From a virus, in IMG/VR virus record IMGVR_UViG_3300023184_000319, positions 1-35,163 of that record: 35,163 nucleotides of DNA. One strand, given 5' to 3'. The notes beneath the pieces were generated by a model. It searched no databases and had not been told where the DNA came from. It worked only from the letters and a program-made list of their open reading frames with translations. The first letter of the stretch is position 1; the number at the start of each line of letters is the position of its first letter. Below are positions 8,588-16,733 of this stretch, one piece after another. Made by a program: the position numbers and the translations under genes.

Positions 8588-10234
8588 ATGGCAACCTCTC
8601 TTTCAAATCGTCAAGGTTATTTAGCGCCAGGCCCTTATGATGAGGACTATCGTTCAATAGCCCGTCGAGAGCAATTAGCGCAAATCCTTCAGCAACAAGC
8701 ATTACAACCGATTGAGGCGGGTAGCTATCAAGGTATTCAAGCGCCCATTTCGCCGTTATCTGGTATTGCTAAAGTTTTGCAAGGTTATTTTGCCGGAAAA
8801 CAAAGTGACCAAGCAGACCAAGCACGCCAAGATTTAGCACTAAAAGCGCAAAACGCTGAACTTGCTTTAAGTAATTTGCCACCAGTTGAAAATCCAAGAA
8901 AAATAGCGCAAGCGTTAAGTCAATCTAATGCACCAATGAGCACATCAATTTCAAACGCCAATTATGGCGAAGGTATGCCACCGACTGCACAGCCGCAAGA
9001 ACCTGTTGCTCAAGCGATGCCAATTAGTCTTATGGGTGGTACTCAAGCGCCAGTTTCGGCACAAGCGCCACAAACCGGACAAATAGCGCCGCAAGCGTTT
9101 CAAATGCCTATGTTGAGTAGTGACCCACGAACAAACGCACAATTGGTGCGAGGTTTAGGCGGTCAAGAATATTTAAAATTGTTAGCAAAAACGCTTGAAC
9201 CAACACCTGAAATGAAAAATATTGGGGCGGTTTATGGAAAAGATAGCCAAGAATACAAAGCATTATTGGCTAATGTTGCAACAAAATCCGGATATATTCC
9301 TACAGAAACATTTGCGCCTGGCGCAATTGGTCGTGACCCAAGAACAAATCAATTTGTTTTTGGCGCACCCAAAGATGGTATTCAACCTACTGATTTAGGT
9401 GGCGGTCGAATTGGTGCGGTACAAGTGCCAGGCTTTGGCGCTGCTCAAGCCGACATTGTTGGGCAAGAAAAATTTGCACAAGGTCAAGCGCAAATGGCAA
9501 CGACACCAGAGCCAACTATAAACGCAGCGGGTGAAAAAGTTACGGGCGGCACTCAATTTAGTAATTTATATGGAACGGATAGACCGCCTGCTTTTGGCGC
9601 ACAACCATCTGCTGTGCAACAACAATCAAATGTCACACCTAAAGTATTAGCAGCTAGTCCCGTCATGCAAGCAATTGAAACGGGATTAAATGAAGATTGG
9701 CGTAAAAATGTATTTACACCAACTTACGAAAAAGGACAGGCAGCGCAAAAAATTCTTGATAGTGTATCTGTTTTAAGAAATGCAAACGCTCAAACAGGAT
9801 GGGGAGCGGCATTTCAAGCAAATGCTGCAAGTCTTTTTGCTGCTGCTGGCATTAAAGATGCTGAAAAATTTGCAACAACTGCACAATTATTTGAAAAAGA
9901 AGGGGCAAAAGCATTATTGAATACATTGTCCACGCAAAAAGGGTCACAAACAGAACGTGACGCAATTACGGGTGAAAAGACATATATTAGATTGTCCGAT
10001 ACGCCGCAGGCTACGGCTTTTACTCTTGATCTTGCACAATCTATGGCATTACAAGATCAACGTAAAGCGGGATATTTTCAAAAAGCAGCGGATATGCCTC
10101 AAGTTCATCAAGGCAAATTGGGCAAAATTAGTACAGAATGGTCAAAAATCGAAGGTTCTGTATTTGATATGCCAATTGGTCAAACGCCTGATGGCAAACC
10201 TATCACTATGCGTCAAAAGTACGGGATTCAATAA
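8588..10234 (+). CDS. Second large ejection-type virion protein
   Basis: This 548-aa protein is Gln- and Ala-rich. Residues 1-90 are helical, 90-190 are a Pro/Gln-rich disordered linker, and the C-terminal 200 residues are a helical domain (segments such as VMQAIETGLNEDWRKNVFTPTY and AFTLDLAQSMALQDQRKAGY). It has no membrane helix and no catalytic motif. Its stop overlaps the start of the transglycosylase gene by one base (TAATG), giving translational coupling of the two. In podoviruses the gene just before the internal transglycosylase usually encodes an injection protein that leaves the virion with the DNA. That is the inferred role here; no specific homologue is claimed. Confidence 0.55.
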   Translation: MATSLSNRQGYLAPGPYDEDYRSIARREQLAQILQQQALQPIEAGSYQGIQAPISPLSGIAKVLQGYFAGKQSDQADQARQDLALKAQNAELALSNLPPVENPRKIAQALSQSNAPMSTSISNANYGEGMPPTAQPQEPVAQAMPISLMGGTQAPVSAQAPQTGQIAPQAFQMPMLSSDPRTNAQLVRGLGGQEYLKLLAKTLEPTPEMKNIGAVYGKDSQEYKALLANVATKSGYIPTETFAPGAIGRDPRTNQFVFGAPKDGIQPTDLGGGRIGAVQVPGFGAAQADIVGQEKFAQGQAQMATTPEPTINAAGEKVTGGTQFSNLYGTDRPPAFGAQPSAVQQQSNVTPKVLAASPVMQAIETGLNEDWRKNVFTPTYEKGQAAQKILDSVSVLRNANAQTGWGAAFQANAASLFAAAGIKDAEKFATTAQLFEKEGAKALLNTLSTQKGSQTERDAITGEKTYIRLSDTPQATAFTLDLAQSMALQDQRKAGYFQKAADMPQVHQGKLGKISTEWSKIEGSVFDMPIGQTPDGKPITMRQKYGIQ

Positions 10235-12864
10235 TGGCTGATCCATTTGATATTGCGTTGCAACAAGAAGGGTTAAGTGGCCCGTTGGCTGAACTTGCTC
10301 GTTCAATTTATATGCAAGAATCAAGTGGCGGCAAAAACACGGCAACATCAAACGCAGGTGCGGTTGGTGGGATGCAAATTATCCCTGCTACGTTTGCCCG
10401 TATGGCAGATCAAGGTTGGGATATAAACAATCCTGAACAAAACGCTAGAGCAGGTTTGCGGTATATCAAACGATTAAATGAATTGTCAGGCGGCGATCCA
10501 ATATTGACCGCTGCTGGATATTACGGCGGTGAAGGTGCAATTGATAAGGCTCGGCAAGGCATTGCAATATCAGACCCTAGAAACCCAAATGCGCCTAATA
10601 CCTTGCAATACGGCAGGCAAGTAGCCGATAGATTAGCGAGTGCCACTATGTCAGATGCAAATCCAATAGCAACAACGTCGAATCCATTTGCTGCGTTAAA
10701 TGAAGAATTTAGACTTGGCGCACCAAAAGCTAAAGAAGAAAACCCCTTTGATGCGTTAAATTCAGAATTTGCTTTGCCTAAAGCAGAACCTTATGTTGCA
10801 CCGCCAGCGCCAAAACAGCCAACAACTAGCGAAAGCATTATGGGTGCGCTTAAAGATTTACCACGCCAAGTCGGGTTAACGGCTCGGTATGGAATGGAAG
10901 GTTTGGGCGATGTTGGTTCAATGTTGCTTTCGCCGTTTCAAGTGCCAATTAGTGCGGCATCACAAGCGTTAGGTGGGCCACCCGCGGCAACATTGCGAGA
11001 AATGGCAACAGCAGGCGCTAATGCGATGGGTTTGCCACAACCACAAGGTCGCTTGGAAAACGTAGTTGGTGACGTTACAAGAGGCATGGCAGGCGCTGCA
11101 ACTGGTACACGATTAGCAGATTTATTGTCGCAACAAATTGCAAAAACAGCACCTACAAGATTGGTAGGTTTATCCTCTGAACAATTAGCAACCGCAGCGC
11201 CGACGATCAACCCAACTGTTACGCAAAAAGTAACAGAACAATTGGCTCAAGCGCCAATTATGCAAACCATTGCAGGTGGCACGGCATCTGGGGCAGGCGG
11301 TGCGGCTAAAGCGTTTGGCGGTGGCCCTGCTGCTGAAATAGGTGCAACGGTTGCGGGTGCGTTAGCGCCAGGCGGTGCAACTGCGGCAGCGTCAAAAGGC
11401 TACAAATTAGGTCAAGCAGCAATCCAACCTTTGTACGAAAGCGGCAGAAATCAAATTCTTGCCAATGCTTTACGAAACGTCATCCCTGAAGATAGGGTTG
11501 GTGACATTATTGAAAAATTAACCGCAGCAAAATCATTAGTGCCAGGCTCTATGCCCACGGCGGCAGAAGTTGCAGAAAGTGGCGGTATTGGCGCACTACA
11601 ACGGTCAGCTGCCGCTGCATACCCAGAACCTTACACGCAGCGTGGATTAGAGCAAAATGCGGCTAGAGTGCAAGCGTTGCGTGGCATTGCGGGCGATGAA
11701 CAATCGTTAGCAGCGGCAGAATTAGCCCGTAAAACAGGAACGCAACCTTTATATAGGCAAGCCGAACAATCAACGGCTGAAGTTGATTCAACAAGAGTGG
11801 TTAATTTAATTGATCGTTTAACTGCAAAAAACACAGGTAGACCACAATTAGTTAAAGAATTAAATCAAATTCGTGAAACTTTATTTGAGTCATATCCCGT
11901 GCAACAACGTGGGGCTGACGCTTGGAAAGAATTAGACACAGCATTAACAAGAAGAATGTCGGATGCGGATTCTGACGCTGTAAGAACAGCAAGAACCGTT
12001 ATGAACCGAATTCGCAAAGGCGATATTGATGCTGAAGAAGGTTTGTCGCAATTAAAAGAAATAAAAGTGACTAGTAAAACGGCAACAGATGCCGTTGATT
12101 ATGCTCGGGCGCAATTAAAAACACCTGATTATGTGTTGCGTCAAAAGCCAGAAAATATTATTTCGTCGATTAGCGGAATTAAAGATATTCTTGCAACAAC
12201 AGAAAACAAGTTTTTAACTAGAGAATTGTTAACTGTAAAACGTGCGCTAGAAAATCAATTAAGCAAAGTTGAGCCTGCTTTTAAACAAGCGGAACAAAAT
12301 TTTGCACAATTGTCGCAACCTATCAATCAAATGCAAATTGGGCAAGAATTGCTCAACAGGATGCAACCTGCATTGGCTGATTACGGTGCTTTGGGTTCAG
12401 AAACCGCTGCCAAATATGCACAAGCATTGCGTAACGCAGAACAAACCGCCAAAACAGCAACTGGTTTTAAAGGTGCAACATTAGAACGCACATTAACACC
12501 AGAGCAAATGGGAACGATTACATCTGTTGCTCAAGATTTAGCAAGAAAGACAAATGCACAAAACTTAGGGCGAGGCCCTGGCTCTGATACTTTTCAAAAG
12601 TTATCAATGGCTAATATGGCGCAGCAAGTCGGTATGCCTATTGGTTTGGTTGAATCTGTCGGCAAAATACCTGCAATTGGCGGTTATTTGACTCGTATTT
12701 ACGGCGAGGCAGATACGCAGATGCAACAAGCCTTGGCAAAGGCATTGTTAGACCCACAAGCAACGGCTAAACTGATAGCACAAGCAAACCCAGCGGATAG
12801 AAGTCGATTGATGGCTGACGCTTTGCGTGGAACATTAACGCCATCGTCTTTTATGAACCAATAA
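10234..12864 (+). CDS. Ejection protein with N-terminal lytic transglycosylase (SLT) domain
   Basis: This 876-aa protein has an SLT domain in residues 1-135. The catalytic Glu is in MQESSGG (Glu29-Ser30), followed by VGGMQI (44-49, the usual G-L-M-Q motif) and AAGYYGGEGAI (93-103, equivalent to A-Y-N-x-G). Such domains cleave peptidoglycan so the ejectosome can cross the periplasm. After it come two copies of NPFxALNxEF (150-159 and 170-179), a Pro-rich linker, and a Gly/Ala-rich moderately hydrophobic region (about 335-390) that could insert in the membrane. About 450 residues of mostly helical C-terminal sequence follow. The repeated NPF motif may bind a partner virion protein. Strong assignment for the N-terminal domain; ejection role from position and size. 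Confidence 0.8.
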   Translation: MADPFDIALQQEGLSGPLAELARSIYMQESSGGKNTATSNAGAVGGMQIIPATFARMADQGWDINNPEQNARAGLRYIKRLNELSGGDPILTAAGYYGGEGAIDKARQGIAISDPRNPNAPNTLQYGRQVADRLASATMSDANPIATTSNPFAALNEEFRLGAPKAKEENPFDALNSEFALPKAEPYVAPPAPKQPTTSESIMGALKDLPRQVGLTARYGMEGLGDVGSMLLSPFQVPISAASQALGGPPAATLREMATAGANAMGLPQPQGRLENVVGDVTRGMAGAATGTRLADLLSQQIAKTAPTRLVGLSSEQLATAAPTINPTVTQKVTEQLAQAPIMQTIAGGTASGAGGAAKAFGGGPAAEIGATVAGALAPGGATAAASKGYKLGQAAIQPLYESGRNQILANALRNVIPEDRVGDIIEKLTAAKSLVPGSMPTAAEVAESGGIGALQRSAAAAYPEPYTQRGLEQNAARVQALRGIAGDEQSLAAAELARKTGTQPLYRQAEQSTAEVDSTRVVNLIDRLTAKNTGRPQLVKELNQIRETLFESYPVQQRGADAWKELDTALTRRMSDADSDAVRTARTVMNRIRKGDIDAEEGLSQLKEIKVTSKTATDAVDYARAQLKTPDYVLRQKPENIISSISGIKDILATTENKFLTRELLTVKRALENQLSKVEPAFKQAEQNFAQLSQPINQMQIGQELLNRMQPALADYGALGSETAAKYAQALRNAEQTAKTATGFKGATLERTLTPEQMGTITSVAQDLARKTNAQNLGRGPGSDTFQKLSMANMAQQVGMPIGLVESVGKIPAIGGYLTRIYGEADTQMQQALAKALLDPQATAKLIAQANPADRSRLMADALRGTLTPSSFMNQ

Positions 12865-12874
12865 GAGGTAATTT

Positions 12875-14389
12875 ATGAGTTTCAACGGCAGCGGCACGTT
12901 TGTCATCAATTCAACTGGTCAGCCAGTTGTCACCGGTACAGTCATTTCATCGACAGCGTTTAATGCGCTGACCGCTGATCTTGCAACTGGCTTGTCCACC
13001 ACGATGACCAAAGACGGTCAAACGACAGCGACAGCTAACATTCCAATGGGGACGTTTAAGTTCACAGGTTTGGGAACTGGTTCGGCTGCAACTGATTCGG
13101 CAAACGTGTCGCAAGTCCAAAGTTCATACGGTTCGTTTTTAACCGCATCGGGAACGGACACAATTACGGCTACGGTTAGCCCTTCATTGACTGCTTATGC
13201 CGTTGGTCAAATGTTTGCGTTTGTTGCTGCCAATACAAATACGGGTGCGGTGACAATTAACATCAGTTCGCTAGGTGCAAAAGCAATTACCAAAAGCGGC
13301 ACAACGGCGTTGATTGCTAGTGACCTAACCGCTAACTATTTGTACGTTATTGTTTACGATGGTACGCAATTTCAACTTGTTGGTGTTTCATCTTCGACGT
13401 TTGCAACCTTGACCGTAACGGGCGTTTTAACCCTTTCGGGTTCGGGCGTTCAGATGACCAGTTCAGGTACTGGCGCATGGAAAATGCCTGTTGGCACTAC
13501 GGCACAAAGACCTACGGGCGCATCAGGGTTGATTCGTTTAAATTCAACAACTGGAAACCCTGAATGGTACGACTCGGTTAGTGCGGGTTGGCTTAACTTT
13601 ACGCAAAACTCAGGTTACGTTATTAGTTACCTTGTAGTTGCGGGTGGTGGTGGCGGTGGTGAAGGTGGCGGCGGTGCGGGTGGATTGTTGACTTCTACTG
13701 CAACCTTAAATTCTGGAACTGTTTACACGGTTACGGTGGGCGCAGGCGGCGCAGGCGGTTCTGTTGGTGGTCAAGGTGTAATTGGCAACAATTCTGCGTT
13801 TGGTGCATCCATTATTGCAACAGCAGGCGGCTATGGTGGGTCAGGAATTAGTGGCGGCACAGTTGGAGGCAACGGCGGTTCGGGCGGTGGCGGTGGATAT
13901 GTTCCTATAAACAGCGCAGGCGGCACAGGAGTTTCTGGACAAGGTTATGCCGGAGGCGCTGGAGGTGGCGGTGCATTTACGGGTGGCGGCGGCGGCGGTG
14001 GTGCAGGTGCGGTTGGTACAACGTCATCGGGTACTGTTGCGGGTACAGGTGGAGTGGGCGTATCCAGTTCGATCACAGGATCTGCTGTCAATTATGGTGG
14101 TGGCGGTGGGGGCGGTGGCGATAATCGTGGCAGCAATGCTGGCGGTGCGGGTGGTGCAGGCGGCGGTGGCGCAGCAGGAACTGGTGCAGGCACAGCAGGC
14201 AGCGCAAACACTGGAGGCGGCGGTGGTGGTGGCGGGTACAACGGCGCATTTAATAACGGCGCAGCAGGCGGTTCGGGCGTTGTAATTATTAGCTATTTTG
14301 GATCACAACGTGGCACGGGCGGAACGGTTACGTCTAGCGGTGGTTACACTATCCATACGTTTACTTCTTCATCGTCCTATACTGCTTGA
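12875..14389 (+). CDS. Tail fibre with glycine-rich (polyglycine sandwich-like) tip
   Basis: This 504-aa protein follows a strong AAGAGGT site. Residues 1-60 resemble a virion-attachment domain (TGQPVVTGTVISSTAFNAL). The next 180 residues are beta-rich, with a TTAQRPTGASGLIRLNSTTG block, a typical C-terminal fibre motif that ends in a tryptophan. From residue about 245 to the end lies a glycine-rich tip (many runs of 4-8 Gly separated by Ala, Ser, Thr and Asn). It closes with GGSGVVIISYFG and GGYTIHTFTSS. Glycine-rich tips of this type form polyglycine-II sandwiches in phage receptor-binding adhesins. The gene is the last large tail gene, consistent with host recognition. The run lengths of Gly are likely to vary between relatives. 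Confidence 0.8.
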   Translation: MSFNGSGTFVINSTGQPVVTGTVISSTAFNALTADLATGLSTTMTKDGQTTATANIPMGTFKFTGLGTGSAATDSANVSQVQSSYGSFLTASGTDTITATVSPSLTAYAVGQMFAFVAANTNTGAVTINISSLGAKAITKSGTTALIASDLTANYLYVIVYDGTQFQLVGVSSSTFATLTVTGVLTLSGSGVQMTSSGTGAWKMPVGTTAQRPTGASGLIRLNSTTGNPEWYDSVSAGWLNFTQNSGYVISYLVVAGGGGGGEGGGGAGGLLTSTATLNSGTVYTVTVGAGGAGGSVGGQGVIGNNSAFGASIIATAGGYGGSGISGGTVGGNGGSGGGGGYVPINSAGGTGVSGQGYAGGAGGGGAFTGGGGGGGAGAVGTTSSGTVAGTGGVGVSSSITGSAVNYGGGGGGGGDNRGSNAGGAGGAGGGGAAGTGAGTAGSANTGGGGGGGGYNGAFNNGAAGGSGVVIISYFGSQRGTGGTVTSSGGYTIHTFTSSSSYTA

Positions 14390-14400
14390 TAAGGATAATC

Positions 14401-14802
14401 ATGAGTTATTTTGCAAAAGTACCGTCAATTACAAACGGCAAAGGTATTGTTGACGATGTAATTGCTGCCGATCAATCATTTATTGATTCCGGTGCGGTTG
14501 GCTATCCAAGTTTTTGGTGGCAAACTTCTTACAACACGCACGGAAATGTTCATTACGGTCAAGACGGTCAACCAGATGGCGGCGTAGCATTAAGAGCAAA
14601 TTATGCGGGAGTTGGTTACACGCTTGACACAAGTGTGGTTCAAGATGGCGTAATTGGTGTTTTTTATGCGCCACAACCATTTCCATCATGGATTTTAAAT
14701 ACGCAAACATATTATTGGGAAGCGCCAGTTCCGTACCCTTCAACGGGTGGCCCGTACAACTGGGATGAAGCTACGCAATCTTGGGTTCTTGTGACACCGT
14801 AA
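14401..14802 (+). CDS. Tail-fibre-associated conserved phage protein
   Basis: This 133-aa protein starts at ATG 14401, with aagga at 14391-14395. An in-frame TTG at 14386 would overlap the fibre gene and has no site. It contains a pattern widespread in phages: YFAKVPSI, then V-I-A-A-D-Q-S-F-I-D-S-G, WWQTSYNTHGNVHYG, LRANYAGVGYTLD, FYAPQPFPSWIL, and a C-terminal Y-N-W-D-E-A-T-Q-S-W. Homologous patterns occur in cyanophage and other phage structural proteins next to fibre genes. It may be a fibre component or a small virion protein. Function is not known experimentally to me. It is Trp- and Tyr-rich with no TM segment. Confidence 0.6.
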   Translation: MSYFAKVPSITNGKGIVDDVIAADQSFIDSGAVGYPSFWWQTSYNTHGNVHYGQDGQPDGGVALRANYAGVGYTLDTSVVQDGVIGVFYAPQPFPSWILNTQTYYWEAPVPYPSTGGPYNWDEATQSWVLVTP

Positions 14803-14826
14803 TACTTAGCAACTTGGAAACGCATC

Positions 14827-15060
14827 ATGGATTGGCAACATCTCATTAATTTACTTGGCGGGGCAGGTTTAGCAGTAATCGGATGGTTTGCCCGTCAATT
14901 ATGGGATGCTGTTCAAAATCTTAAAAAAGATATGTCCCAACTTGAATTGTCTATTTCTGAAAATTACGTTAAAAAAGATGATTTTAAAGATGGAATTAGA
15001 GAATTAAAAGAAATGCTTGGCAAAATTTTTGACAAACTAGACGCAAAGGCAGACCGATGA
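14827..15060 (+). CDS. Lysis-cassette membrane protein (TM plus coiled coil)
   Basis: This 77-aa protein has an N-terminal TM helix (about residues 5-26, LINLLGGAGLAVIGWFARQL) followed by a charged coiled coil to the C-terminus. This resembles XhlA-type holin accessories or an inner-membrane spanin subunit. It is the first gene of the lysis cassette, and its stop overlaps the next start (ATGA). No lipobox o-spanin partner is seen nearby, so spanin function is uncertain. Class I/II holin activity alone seems less likely with a single TM helix. Confidence 0.5.
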   Translation: MDWQHLINLLGGAGLAVIGWFARQLWDAVQNLKKDMSQLELSISENYVKKDDFKDGIRELKEMLGKIFDKLDAKADR

Positions 15061-15122
15061 TTCAATACTTGAAATTAAAGTGGGCGGCATTTATACAATG
15101 GTTTAAACAATTGAGGTTTTAA
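15057..15122 (+). CDS. 21-residue cationic amphipathic micropeptide in the lysis cassette
   Basis: ATG 15057 overlaps the preceding stop (ATGA), and the TAA at 15120-15122 overlaps the next start (TAATG at 15122). The frame is therefore locked into the cassette by overlaps on both sides. The peptide alternates Lys/Arg with Trp, Phe, Leu and Ile (it contains LKLKWAAFIQWFKQL), net charge about +4, and would form an amphipathic helix. It may only serve as a translational relay to the holin gene, or it may act on the membrane. I know of no family. Confidence is limited by its size. Confidence 0.4.
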   Translation: MIQYLKLKWAAFIQWFKQLRF

Positions 15123-15487
15123 TGGATCCAATTACTTTACTTGCAGCGTTAGGGCCACTTGCCGTTGATCTCGGTAAATCCTTGATTGGGCGATTTATCC
15201 AAACTGACGTATATAAACCCACAAACGTGGCTGAATACACTCAAATGCGTAACGTCGATTTAGAGATGTTTAAAGCGATGAACAGCGCAGGTGGTGGCGG
15301 CAGTACTTATCCGTGGGTTGAAGCGGTTGTAAGGCTTATGCGCCCTGCTGTTGGGGCTATTGTGCTTGGCACATGGTCTTTTATGATGCTGACCGGACAA
15401 GACAACGCAGCGGTCAATAACTTTGCGTCAGCAGTCGGATTTTATTTGTTTGGAGACCGTACTTTGTTTTACGCACAAAAGAAATGA
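15122..15487 (+). CDS. Holin (GTA-type 3-TM holin-like)
   Basis: This 121-aa protein begins MDPITLLAALGPLAVDLGKSL (a hydrophobic/amphipathic helix). It has a polar middle, including a GGGGS linker, then two C-terminal hydrophobic helices: VVRLMRPAVGAIVLGTWSFM and NNFASAVGFYLFGDRT. The R-L-M-R-P motif before the second helix and the F-G-D-R-T ending resemble the 3-TM holin family found with gene transfer agents and phage endolysins. It overlaps the upstream micropeptide by one base and the endolysin by four (ATGA), so holin and endolysin are translationally coupled. It forms the hole that releases the endolysin to the periplasm. Confidence 0.75.
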   Translation: MDPITLLAALGPLAVDLGKSLIGRFIQTDVYKPTNVAEYTQMRNVDLEMFKAMNSAGGGGSTYPWVEAVVRLMRPAVGAIVLGTWSFMMLTGQDNAAVNNFASAVGFYLFGDRTLFYAQKK

Positions 15488-15993
15488 GCAACTGGGACGA
15501 TGCTTTTAAGCTAATGCTCAAATCCGAGGGTGGATTTTCGAATCACGAAAAAGACCCAGGCGGCATGACAAACCTTGGCGTTACTAAATCTACTTGGGAA
15601 AACTGGATCGGTCGGCAATCAGACGAAGCAGAAATGCGTAATCTTACGCCTGCAAAAGTTGAGCCAATGTATAAAAAAAAGTACTGGGATGCTGTGCGTG
15701 CCGACGAATTGCCTGATGGCATTGATTACTTAGTTTTTGATTTTGCCGTAAACGCTGGCGTGGGGCGTTCAATTAAAACTTTGCAAACTGCTGTGGGCGT
15801 AGCGTCAGACGGTTGGTTTGGGCCTGCAACAATGGCAGCTGTAGAGGCGCTTGATCCGCATGAATTGATTGAGCGTTTTAGTAAAGCAAAAGAAGATTTT
15901 TACCGCAGCCTGCCAACCTTTGAAGTATTCGGTAAAGGTTGGATGAATCGTGTGGCAGACGTAAAAGAAAAAGCCACCGCAATGGTGGCATGA
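15484..15993 (+). CDS. Endolysin, GH108-type muramidase with PG-binding domain
   Basis: This 169-aa protein opens with the GH108 signature: F-K-L-M-L-K-S-E-G-G-F-S-N, with Glu15 as the catalytic acid, then DPGGMTNLGVTKSTWENW (residues 24-41). A short helical core follows (MYKKKYWDA and D-Y-L-V-F-D-F-A-V-N). A C-terminal peptidoglycan-binding-3-type domain has SDGWFGPATMAAVEA (108-122). It cleaves the glycan backbone of murein. There is no signal peptide or SAR helix, so it needs the holin directly upstream (ATGA overlap). Length is normal for the family. Confidence 0.9.
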   Translation: MSNWDDAFKLMLKSEGGFSNHEKDPGGMTNLGVTKSTWENWIGRQSDEAEMRNLTPAKVEPMYKKKYWDAVRADELPDGIDYLVFDFAVNAGVGRSIKTLQTAVGVASDGWFGPATMAAVEALDPHELIERFSKAKEDFYRSLPTFEVFGKGWMNRVADVKEKATAMVA

Positions 15994-16064
15994 AGACTTT
16001 GTTTATTTTGTTTTGCGTTATTGTATTGGCTTGGGTTTTTGCTTTAGTGTCTATCTTAATGTAG
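15990..16064 (+). CDS. 24-residue single-TM micropeptide coupled to endolysin
   Basis: ATG 15990 overlaps the endolysin stop (ATGA), and the frame ends at TAG 16062-16064. Apart from Lys2 the product is entirely hydrophobic (Leu, Phe, Val, Ile, Trp, Ala, one Cys), one TM helix of about 20 residues. Its 3' end overlaps the 3' end of the convergent minus-strand gene by 9 nt. Size and position suggest a membrane effector or holin modulator. A chance ORF is possible, but a random reading frame is unlikely to be both coupled and uniformly hydrophobic. Confidence 0.45.
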   Translation: MKTLFILFCVIVLAWVFALVSILM

Positions 16065-16247
16065 ACAATACTGAGCAAACCGACTGCCGTTTTTTTCAAC
16101 AATAACGGTTTCAATGTCAAAACCTTGTTTTTTAAGTTTGTAAACAATGTCGGCTAACCTGGTTGCACGGTACAACGTAATAGCCTCCCAACTGGTTATA
16201 TTTTTGCGTTTTTGAAGGTGCATATAAACTGCGTCTTTTTTTGTCAT
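16056..16247 (-). CDS. Small helix-turn-helix DNA-binding protein
   Basis: This 63-aa protein starts at ATG 16247, overlapping the upstream stop (ATGA). A longer reading to 16316 would add 23 residues overlapping the preceding gene. The sequence KNITSWEAITLYRATRLADIVYK, followed by the G-F-D-I-E-T strand, is the winged HTH pattern common in small phage regulators (G-x-I-T-x-x-E-A-x, then T-R-L-A-x-x-I). It is the last gene of a three-gene minus-strand operon. Role could be regulation of early or late transcription; target unknown. It converges on the lysis cassette, so it marks the junction of the two transcription directions. Confidence 0.6.
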   Translation of the reverse strand: MTKKDAVYMHLQKRKNITSWEAITLYRATRLADIVYKLKKQGFDIETVIVEKNGSRFAQYCLH

Positions 16248-16435
16248 TGCATCACCCAAGATAAAAGTGGAACAAGCCCAAAAACGGCGGCTAGTAGCGT
16301 TAAACCCACAACCCATCCCATAACAGGTATTTTTTCGTCAGCCCTTGTATAGCGGCTGTATACACGTCTGTGGCGGTCTGTGCGCCCTGTCCAGTTAGAA
16401 CCGGATAAATCTGTACCAAAAGGCCAGTTACTCAT
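16244..16435 (-). CDS. Small membrane protein
   Basis: This 63-aa protein has a polar, Arg-rich N-terminal half (residues 1-37) and one C-terminal TM helix (VGLTLLAAVFGLVPLLSWVM). The many Arg before the helix suggest the N-terminus is cytoplasmic. Its stop overlaps the HTH gene start by ATGA, and its start overlaps the upstream gene by 8 nt. I do not recognise a family. Possible roles are superinfection exclusion or host membrane modulation, but the sequence shows only topology. Confidence 0.5.
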   Translation of the reverse strand: MSNWPFGTDLSGSNWTGRTDRHRRVYSRYTRADEKIPVMGWVVGLTLLAAVFGLVPLLSWVMQ

Positions 16436-16688
16436 TGCCGTCTTCCTCGCAAACAGTTACTTTTTCAAAGTGGTGGCTTTCAACGTAAATTGGAAAAATT
16501 TTTGTAACGCAGCAGTCAATGTCTTTTCCGTCAATTTCAATCAAAGCGTCACCGTGGCGGTCAACTTTTAAGCAATCTGCAAATTGAGCAACAATCTCAG
16601 CAATCTTTTTGTCGGTCAGTTCGTAGGACAATTCCCGAAGCAACTGGCGCTTGCCCATATCGGTCAATTCATATTGTGTGCTAATCAT
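16428..16688 (-). CDS. Hypothetical early protein
   Basis: This 86-aa acidic protein, read leftward from ATG 16688 behind an AAAGGT site, is the first gene after the promoter at 16734-16762. It has an N-terminal helical half (TDMGKRQLLRELSYELTDKK) and a strand-rich C-terminal half with vicinal Cys (DCCVTKIFPIYV). No family is recognised. The leader from the promoter is only about 40 nt. As the promoter-proximal gene of the small operon it is probably expressed early. Confidence 0.5.
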   Translation of the reverse strand: MISTQYELTDMGKRQLLRELSYELTDKKIAEIVAQFADCLKVDRHGDALIEIDGKDIDCCVTKIFPIYVESHHFEKVTVCEEDGNE

Positions 16689-16733
16689 TTATGTACCTTT
16701 TATCGTGGTTAATGGCGTTGTTGCCATAAATAG

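Noticed and set aside
10938-11210. Open frame on the minus strand inside the transglycosylase gene
   Set aside because: It is a shadow of an Ala/Gly-rich coding region, with no ribosome binding site or recognisable product.
13947-14285. Plus-strand alternative frame in the tail fibre (112 codons)
   Set aside because: The Gly-codon repeats (GGN) read in another frame give a Val/Ala/Gln-rich string; no start site and no plausible protein.
12875-14389. Diversity-generating retroelement target in the tail fibre
   Set aside because: No reverse transcriptase gene and no template/variable repeat pair were seen; the repetition is glycine-codon runs only.
16080-16115. Plus-strand terminator for the late operon (CCGTT...AACGG with T run)
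   Set aside because: The stem is only 5 bp with a 13-nt loop, and the T run lies inside the loop rather than after the stem.
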